From Candidatus Binatota bacterium (GTDB taxonomy: Bacteria; Desulfobacterota; Binatia; Bin18), in the NCBI GenBank assembly GCA_011523315.1, contig WTHE01000602.1:1-6621 (forward strand): DNA of 6,621 bases, written 5' to 3'. Positions 1 to 5,262 of the stretch are shown here, in pieces. How positions within the stretch are numbered: the stretch's first letter is position 1; every line of letters begins with the position of its first letter. The translations under genes were made by a program, and so were the position numbers. Below the pieces are notes generated by a model. That model saw only the letters and a list, made by a program, of their open reading frames with translations. It did no database searches and was not told the DNA's origin.

Positions 1-1
1 G

Positions 2-2446
2 GTACGGGGACAGACTCCGGGGCCGACCCAGGCGTCCGACCCGGCTGAGGCTTCGGCACCGACCAATCCTCCTCAAGCGACGCTGCTGAGCGAGGTGGTG
101 ATCGGCGGCAACGAGCAGGTCGATCCTGAGGCTATTCGCATCCGTCTCTCATCCCGGGCTGGCCAGCCGCTCGATCATGAGACGGTTGATGCCGATATTC
201 GATCCATCTACGAGATGGGTTTCTTCAAGAATGTCGAGGCGCGGCTGACCGAGGACGACGGCCGCAGCGTGCTGACCTACTGGGTGCGCGAACGTCCGCT
301 GATCCGACAGGTCCGGGTTGAGGGGAATGAGAAAGTCACCCAGGAAGAAATCCTGACCGAGTTGAAAATTCATCCCCGCACCATTCTGAATCCGGTCAGA
401 ATCCGCCGTGGGATTCTTGACGCCAAGGCCCTGTACGAGAAAAAAGGCCACCTGGATACGGATATCTCATACCGGACCGAATCGACGCCCAACGGCGAAA
501 CGATCGTCTCTTTTACGATTTCCGAAAACACCCAAACGAGCGTGGTTGACGTGGTGTTTGAGGGCAATCAAGCCTTTTCCGACAAGATCCTGGCCGGCTT
601 CATGCAGACCAAGAAGAAGAACTGGCTGTCCCGTTTTCTGCCGTTCGGGGTGCTGAGCAATGAAGCCCTCAAGACCGATGTCGAACGCCTGACGGCCTGG
701 TACTACGATAATGGCTATATCAACGTCCGTATTGATGAGCCGCAGGTGGCCCGTGGCGAAGACGGTCTGGTGGTGACCATCCGTCTTGAGGAGGGACCCA
801 AGTATAAGGTCGGTGAAGTGCGGGTCGTGGGCGATGTGGTGGGCGGTGAGGCTGCGGCAAAACGGGTCTTGACCCTGCGCTCAAAGCGGACCTTCAAGGC
901 CAGCGTGCTGCGGGACGATGTCTTTAACCTGACCGGGTATTTCAGTGACCAGGGCTACGCTTTTGTCAATATCGAGCCGGAAACCGATGTCCAGCCCGAC
1001 GAGAAGCTGGTGAACGTCTCATACCGGGTGAATAAAGGCCCCGAGGTCTACATCGACCAGATCGCTATTGCCGGCAACCGCAAAACGCGGGACAAGGTCA
1101 TTCGGCGTGAGCTGTCGATCGTTGAGCAAAGTCTGTTCGCCGCCTCGTCACTCCAGTTCAGCCGAGACCAGGTAAAACGCCTGGGGCTGTTTGAAGACGT
1201 CAATCTGACCACCCAGCGGGGCAAGCGCAAAGACCTCCTGAACGTGCTGGTTGATGTCAAGGAAGCCCAGACCGGCTCGTTCAGCATCGGCGCCGGCTTC
1301 AACTCGTCAACCAGTGTGGTCGGCAATGCCCGGATTCAGGAAAACAACCTCATGGGTCGGGGCCAGCGTCTGATTGTCGGGGGCAGCATCGGCACCCGCT
1401 ATCGGAATACGCAGGTCAATTTCATGGACCCGTACTTCATGGATACCTACCTGCGGCTCGGGCTGGAGCTGTTTGACTGGCGGTTCATCTTTGAGGACTT
1501 TGACCGCTCGGGAACCGGCGGTGGCTTTCGGCTGTTCTATCCGCTGACCGCCCTGGGCTATCGTTCGCTGTGGGGCTATTCCTTGACCGATGTCGAGGTC
1601 GGTTTCCAGTACCAGTGGGAGCGCTCACGGATCAGCAATTTCGATCCGATTACACCGGACGCGGTTCGCGCCGAACGGGGGGCGAACACGGCCTCCCTGA
1701 TCTCGCCGGTGCTCATGCGGAATACCCTGAACCACGCGTTCGAGCCCACGGCCGGCTCTCTGCAACAGGTCTCCTTCACCTTTGCCGGCCCCGGTGGGAA
1801 CGCCGATTACACCAAGCTTGAGCTTGAGGCGCGCTACTTTCTGCCCATCTGGCGCGGCCGTCGCTTTGGCGAGGTGACCCTGATGACCGGTGGCGTCTTT
1901 GGCTATGGCATGGGTGATGTCGACTTTACTGAAAACCGTCATATTGCGACCCACCGCAAGCGTATCCTCAAGGATGATGTGCCCCTGTTTGATCGCTACT
2001 TCCCGGGTGGCATCAACTCGATCCGGGGCTTTGGCGAGCGCAGCCTCGGTCCTCGTGAAGAAACGGTGGTCGTGGTCACTGACGGTGGCTCGCCGGATGG
2101 GCGAAAAGCCCGCACCTACCGTCGTCCCATCGGAGGCAGCCACCAGCTGATTATTAACAATGAAATCATCGTTCCGATTGTCCCGGCTCTCAACCTCAAG
2201 GGAGTGCTGTTTAACGATATCGGCAATGCGTTTACCAATGTCCAGGGCATCGATCTTGGAGATCTCCGCTATTCCGTGGGAGCGGGAGTCCGCTGGAAAT
2301 CGCCATTTGGTCCGATCCGCATTGAGCTGGGCAGACCGCTGAATGCCAAGAATGATGAGCGCACCAGCAGCATTCACTTTTCCTTCGGTGGTTTTGGCGG
2401 GATCGGCCAGACCGGTGGCGCCAACCGTTTCGATTCGCTGTTCTAG
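2..2446 (+). CDS. bamA: BamA outer-membrane protein assembly factor (5' truncated by window)
   Basis: BamA is the core of the BAM complex, which folds and inserts beta-barrel proteins into the outer membrane. The frame is open from base 2 with no stop, so the true start and the signal peptide lie outside the window; the GTG at 95 is not a credible start because it falls at the first strand of POTRA1. Counting base 2 as residue 1, 814 residues are visible: a Pro/Ala/Thr-rich linker (1-30), POTRA1 (about 32-99, with GNEQVDPEAIR), POTRA2 (100-178), POTRA3 (179-267), POTRA4 (268-347), POTRA5 (348-423, with GNRKTRDKVIRREL and RLGLFEDV) and the surface-antigen barrel (424-814). The loop-6 motif IRGF, equivalent to the family VRGF, is at 2021-2032. 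The beta-signal-like last strand (SIHFSF) is followed by about 18 Gly-rich residues ending in Phe, longer than usual. skp follows after 34 bases. A TamA or Omp85 paralogue is unlikely given five POTRAs and the skp neighbour. Confidence 0.96.
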   Translation, partial: VRGQTPGPTQASDPAEASAPTNPPQATLLSEVVIGGNEQVDPEAIRIRLSSRAGQPLDHETVDADIRSIYEMGFFKNVEARLTEDDGRSVLTYWVRERPLIRQVRVEGNEKVTQEEILTELKIHPRTILNPVRIRRGILDAKALYEKKGHLDTDISYRTESTPNGETIVSFTISENTQTSVVDVVFEGNQAFSDKILAGFMQTKKKNWLSRFLPFGVLSNEALKTDVERLTAWYYDNGYINVRIDEPQVARGEDGLVVTIRLEEGPKYKVGEVRVVGDVVGGEAAAKRVLTLRSKRTFKASVLRDDVFNLTGYFSDQGYAFVNIEPETDVQPDEKLVNVSYRVNKGPEVYIDQIAIAGNRKTRDKVIRRELSIVEQSLFAASSLQFSRDQVKRLGLFEDVNLTTQRGKRKDLLNVLVDVKEAQTGSFSIGAGFNSSTSVVGNARIQENNLMGRGQRLIVGGSIGTRYRNTQVNFMDPYFMDTYLRLGLELFDWRFIFEDFDRSGTGGGFRLFYPLTALGYRSLWGYSLTDVEVGFQYQWERSRISNFDPITPDAVRAERGANTASLISPVLMRNTLNHAFEPTAGSLQQVSFTFAGPGGNADYTKLELEARYFLPIWRGRRFGEVTLMTGGVFGYGMGDVDFTENRHIATHRKRILKDDVPLFDRYFPGGINSIRGFGERSLGPREETVVVVTDGGSPDGRKARTYRRPIGGSHQLIINNEIIVPIVPALNLKGVLFNDIGNAFTNVQGIDLGDLRYSVGAGVRWKSPFGPIRIELGRPLNAKNDERTSSIHFSFGGFGGIGQTGGANRFDSLF

Positions 2447-2469
2447 GCCTGTTGCGGCGAGCGGACGGT

Positions 2470-2473
2470 GGAG
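2470..2473 (+). promoter_or_regulatory. Shine-Dalgarno site of skp
   Basis: GGAG lies 7 bases before the ATG at 2481. It supports that ATG over an in-frame start at 2343, which would place 46 residues of bamA-overlapping sequence ahead of an evident signal peptide. Confidence 0.7.
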
Positions 2474-2480
2474 AACAGCT

Positions 2481-3026
2481 ATGCGTCGTATTGCTAGTGG
2501 AGTCCTGCTCAGCGTCCTCAGCCTGGTGTGGCTGTCCGTTCCGGTCGCCGCCCAGGGGGTGAAGATTGGCTATGTCGATCTCCAGTTGGCGCTCACCGAG
2601 TCGAGCGCCGGCAAGAAAGCTCAGCAGGCGTTCAGCGCCGAAATGAACCGCATGGAGACCCAGCTCCAGGAACGCAAGAAAAAGGTCGAGACGCTCAAGG
2701 ACGACCTGGAGAAGAAGGCCCAGTTACTGAGATCCGAGGAGCGGACCGAGCTGGCACGTCAGTATCGGGTCGAAATCCGTGAATTTCAGCGTCTGCACGA
2801 GGACTCCAAAAAGGAACTCGAAATACGAGACCGCGAGCTAACCGGCCGCATTCTGGTTGAGCTGCGACACATCATCCACGACATGGGCCAGCAGGGGGAC
2901 TTCACGCTGATCCTGGAAGGCAACAACACGGTCGTCTTATACGGTGCCCAAACCATCGATCTGACCCAAGCGGTGATTGCCGCCTACAACAAGAGAGGAA
3001 CGAAGATTGCGCAGCTGATACGCTAG
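2481..3026 (+). CDS. skp: Skp/OmpH-family periplasmic chaperone
   Basis: The product is a 181-residue OmpH/Skp-family protein. In this family trimers hold unfolded outer-membrane proteins in the periplasm and deliver them to BamA. A Sec signal peptide is plain: two Arg at 2-3, a hydrophobic stretch at 8-20, and a likely cut after VAA at residue 24. The mature protein opens with the family strand VKIGYVDLQLAL (27-38). Residues about 45-125 are highly charged and heptad-like (Lys/Glu/Arg/Gln-rich), as expected for the coiled-coil tentacles. The C-terminal part, with FTLILEGNNTVVLYG (141-155) and IDLTQAVIAAYN (159-170), closes the trimerisation body. Length is near the family norm. It sits 34 bases after bamA, the classic arrangement, so co-expression is likely. 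The family assignment is firm; that it is the main Skp of the cell is inferred from context. Confidence 0.92.
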   Translation: MRRIASGVLLSVLSLVWLSVPVAAQGVKIGYVDLQLALTESSAGKKAQQAFSAEMNRMETQLQERKKKVETLKDDLEKKAQLLRSEERTELARQYRVEIREFQRLHEDSKKELEIRDRELTGRILVELRHIIHDMGQQGDFTLILEGNNTVVLYGAQTIDLTQAVIAAYNKRGTKIAQLIR

Positions 3027-3056
3027 CCTGCGTGTCAGACTCCGCTGCCTGCCGGT

Positions 3057-3530
3057 ATGGATACCCTCGCGGCCTTGCTGCCCCACCGTTACCCTTTCCT
3101 GCTCGTTGACCGAGTCGTGGAGATCGTCGCTGCCGAACGGATTGTGGCGCTCAAAAACGTGACCATCAACGAACCTTTCTTCCCCGGCCATTTTCCCGGC
3201 TATCCGGTCATGCCCGGCGTCCTGCTGTGTGAGGCTGTTGTCCAGGCCGGAGGCATTCTCGTCTGTTCGTCCGCGCCGGAAGGGGGTCGCCGTCCCCAGT
3301 ATGCGCTGCTGACGGCGCTGGACAAGGTCCGCTTTCGGCGCCAAGTCACTCCGGGTGATCAGCTCCGCCTGGAGGCCGAGACCGTCCACCGGCGAAAAAA
3401 ATTCTGGAAGATGCGTGGCACCGCCTCGGTGGCCGACGCGCTGGCGGCTGAACTGGAATTTACGCTTGCCGAGACGGACCCGCCCGACAGCCGTAGGCCA
3501 GACACGCGGACGGATGGGGAGCGCTCATGA
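3057..3530 (+). CDS. fabZ: 3-hydroxyacyl-[acyl-carrier-protein] dehydratase FabZ
   Basis: FabZ dehydrates (3R)-hydroxyacyl-ACP to trans-2-enoyl-ACP in the type II fatty acid elongation cycle, in the cytoplasm. The 157-residue product is a single hotdog-fold domain. It has the N-terminal signature LLPHRYPFLLVDRV (7-20) and the active-site segment FFPGHFPGYPVMPGVLLCEA (41-60), in which His45 and Glu59 match the catalytic pair, with the family spacing of 14. DKVRFRRQVTPGD and the WKMRG strand are also typical. About 18 polar residues (DPPDSRRPDTRTDGERS) trail the usual end. The ATG at 3057 is preceded by no good ribosome binding site, but no other ATG or GTG exists in frame back to the skp stop (TAG at 3024), and the protein begins at the expected place. 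It overlaps lpxA by 4 bases. FabA is excluded by length and motif. Confidence 0.95.
   Translation: MDTLAALLPHRYPFLLVDRVVEIVAAERIVALKNVTINEPFFPGHFPGYPVMPGVLLCEAVVQAGGILVCSSAPEGGRRPQYALLTALDKVRFRRQVTPGDQLRLEAETVHRRKKFWKMRGTASVADALAAELEFTLAETDPPDSRRPDTRTDGERS
3516..3521 (+). promoter_or_regulatory. Shine-Dalgarno site of lpxA inside the fabZ end
   Basis: GGGGAG lies 5 bases before the lpxA ATG at 3527, within the last codons of fabZ. Together with the ATGA stop/start overlap this suggests translational coupling or reinitiation of lpxA after fabZ. Confidence 0.65.
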
Positions 3531-4354
3531 CGCCAGCCACCCACATCCATCCCTCGGCAGTCGTTGCACCGGGTGCCGAACTCGACAGCGGAGTCCAGGT
3601 CGGGCCGTATACGGTCATTGGGCCGCAGGTTCGGATCGGACGAGAAACCCAGGTCGGTCCCCACGCCGTCATTGAGGGGCGGACCACAATCGGGCGGCAC
3701 AACCATATTTTTCAGTTTGCCAGCGTCGGCGCGGTTCCCCAGGACAAAAAGTACGCCGGCGAAGACAGCCAGTTGATTATTGGCGATCACAATACCGTTC
3801 GGGAGTTTGCCACCCTCCAGCCCGGCACCACGGGAGGCGGCATGATTACCCGGGTCGGTGACCATAATCTGTTCATGGTCTACTCGCACGTCGCCCACGA
3901 TTGCGCGCTGGGCAGCCATATTGTCATGGCCAATAGCGCCAACCTGGGCGGCCATGTCACGCTCGAAGACTTTGCGGTGATCGGCGCGCTGGCCGGTATC
4001 CATCAATTCGCCCGGATCGGCGAATCCGCGATCATCGGCGCGGGAGCCATGGTCTCTCTCGATGTCCCGCCGTACTGTATGGCCCAGGGCGACCGGGCCT
4101 ACCTGTTCGGCCTGAATCTGATCGGGCTCAAACGGCGCGGTTTTACGACCGCCCAGCTCGAAACCCTGAAAAAAGCCTATCGGGCCTTGTTCAGCGAGGG
4201 CGAACCGTTCAAACAGGCTCTGGCCCGCGTCAGTCAGGAATACGGCGACGGTCCCGAGGTCGCTCACCTCGTGGAGTTTATCTCGCGCTCTCAGCGCGGC
4301 GTGTGTCGGCCCCGGAGTGGGGCGTCTGCCGACACCGACGAGGCGTCCGGCTAG
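3527..4354 (+). CDS. lpxA: UDP-N-acetylglucosamine O-acyltransferase LpxA
   Basis: LpxA starts lipid A synthesis: it moves a 3-hydroxyacyl chain from ACP to the 3-OH of UDP-GlcNAc in the cytoplasm. The 275-residue product begins with a left-handed beta-helix made of hexapeptide repeats (about 7-190, e.g. VQVGPY, VRIGRE, TQVGPH), followed by the helical C-terminal domain (about 191-262, starting near GLKRRGF). Residues aligned by motif with E. coli LpxA are present: Lys75 (for K76), His121 and the catalytic base His124 in SHVAHDC (for H122/H125), His143 (for H144) and His159 in IHQF (for H160). The residue matching the chain-length ruler G173 is Ala172, so the preferred acyl chain may differ from C14. 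About 13 polar residues extend past the usual end. Start: ATG in an ATGA overlap with fabZ, with a good GGGGAG site. Whether the acceptor is UDP-GlcNAc or the 3-amino analogue cannot be decided by eye. Confidence 0.96.
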   Translation: MTPATHIHPSAVVAPGAELDSGVQVGPYTVIGPQVRIGRETQVGPHAVIEGRTTIGRHNHIFQFASVGAVPQDKKYAGEDSQLIIGDHNTVREFATLQPGTTGGGMITRVGDHNLFMVYSHVAHDCALGSHIVMANSANLGGHVTLEDFAVIGALAGIHQFARIGESAIIGAGAMVSLDVPPYCMAQGDRAYLFGLNLIGLKRRGFTTAQLETLKKAYRALFSEGEPFKQALARVSQEYGDGPEVAHLVEFISRSQRGVCRPRSGASADTDEASG

Positions 4355-4368
4355 AGTCTGGCGGACTC
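4354..4368 (+). other. Small perfect hairpin at the lpxA stop
   Basis: GAGTC and GACTC form a 5-bp stem around the loop TGGCG. The first G is the last base of the lpxA stop codon and the structure ends 20 bases before the lpxI ATG. There is no T-run after it, so it is not an intrinsic terminator. It may be chance or a minor RNA structure between the two genes. Confidence 0.3.
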
Positions 4369-4388
4369 ACCCACAGATTGCAGACAGG

Positions 4389-5240
4389 ATGTCTCGATTC
4401 GGGCTGATCGCCGGTAACGGCCGCTTCCCCCTGCTCTTTGCTGAGGCGGCCCGCGCCCAGGGGCTCGACCTTGTGGCGGTCGCCCATCAGGGCGAGACCC
4501 TGGAGACGCTGAACGATCTGGTGTCCGAGGTCAGCTGGGTTCGGGTTGGCGAGCTGGGCAAGATCATCGACATCTTCAAGACCGCCGGTGTGACGCAGGC
4601 CGTGATGGCCGGTGGAATCCACAAATCCGGCGCCCTGAGCCATATTCAGCCCGATGCGCGCGGTCTGGCGTTTATCAGCCGGCTGCCGAGTCTGAAGGAC
4701 GATGTGATCTTGCGCGGCATCGCCCAAGAGCTGGAAGGCGAGGGTATCCGGGTGGTCGAGTCCACCCGTTTGCTGCCCGACCTGGTTCCCCAGCCGGGGG
4801 TGTTCACCCAGGCTGCTCCGGATGAGCGCCAGTGGCAGGACATCGAGCTGGGGGTTGAGGTGGCCAAGGAAATCGGACGCTGGGATATTGGTCAGAGCGT
4901 GGTGGTCAAGCGCGGCACGGTGTTTGCCGTTGAGGGCTTGGAAGGCACAAATGCCGCGATTCGGCGCGGCGGGGAACTGGCCGGAGCCGGGCTGGTCATT
5001 GTCAAGGTCAGCAAGCCGCACCAGGACCTGCGTTTCGATGTACCAACGGTCGGACCGGAGACGATTGAAGAGATGCGGGCCGTTGCGGCGTGTGTGCTCG
5101 CCGTTGAAGCCGAGAAAACCCTGATGGTGGATAAGCCTGCGGTCGTTCGACAGGCTGATGCCGCCGGGCTGTGCGTGGTGGCTGTCTCGGTCACGCAAAC
5201 GGCGACGGGTTTTCGGGTGTCGCAGGGAGAGCGGGAGTAA
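4389..5240 (+). CDS. lpxI: UDP-2,3-diacylglucosamine pyrophosphatase LpxI
   Basis: LpxI cleaves UDP-2,3-diacylglucosamine to lipid X (2,3-diacylglucosamine 1-phosphate) and UMP, the step performed by the unrelated LpxH in E. coli. The 283-residue product matches the LpxI (former DUF1009) family: an N-terminal domain starting FGLIAGNGRFPLLFAEAAR (4-22) with the VMAGGIHK segment (72-79), and a C-terminal domain with VVVKRGTVFAVEGLEGT (171-187) and DLRFDVPTVGPETI (213-226). Asp217 in RFDVPT probably corresponds to the essential Asp225 of Caulobacter LpxI (my motif alignment). Residue 188 is Asn where I expect Asp in the usual EGTD motif. The ATG at 4389 has no clear ribosome binding site. A GTG at 4317 is open in frame but would add 24 Pro/Arg-rich residues and overlap lpxA, so the ATG is preferred. 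The gap to lpxA is 34 bases, consistent with one operon. Confidence 0.93.
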   Translation: MSRFGLIAGNGRFPLLFAEAARAQGLDLVAVAHQGETLETLNDLVSEVSWVRVGELGKIIDIFKTAGVTQAVMAGGIHKSGALSHIQPDARGLAFISRLPSLKDDVILRGIAQELEGEGIRVVESTRLLPDLVPQPGVFTQAAPDERQWQDIELGVEVAKEIGRWDIGQSVVVKRGTVFAVEGLEGTNAAIRRGGELAGAGLVIVKVSKPHQDLRFDVPTVGPETIEEMRAVAACVLAVEAEKTLMVDKPAVVRQADAAGLCVVAVSVTQTATGFRVSQGERE

Positions 5241-5262
5241 GAGACGGCTGGTCGGAATGGGT

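Noticed and set aside
95..97. GTG as the start of bamA
   Set aside because: The frame is open to base 2, and starting here would remove the signal peptide that BamA needs and begin at the first POTRA strand.
1625..2377. Open frame on the - strand (250 codons) opposite the BamA barrel
   Set aside because: Shadow of bamA; no motifs, signal peptide or ribosome binding site worth noting.
2343..2480. Upstream in-frame extension of skp
   Set aside because: It overlaps the end of bamA and would bury the signal peptide; the ATG at 2481 has a proper GGAG site.
3359..4267. Long open frame on the - strand (302 codons) opposite fabZ/lpxA
   Set aside because: It mirrors lpxA, whose repeats and catalytic residues are certain; no family features are seen in the antisense product.
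4354..4368. Hairpin after lpxA as a transcription terminator
   Set aside because: The stem is only 5 bp, with no T-run, and lies inside a closely spaced gene series.
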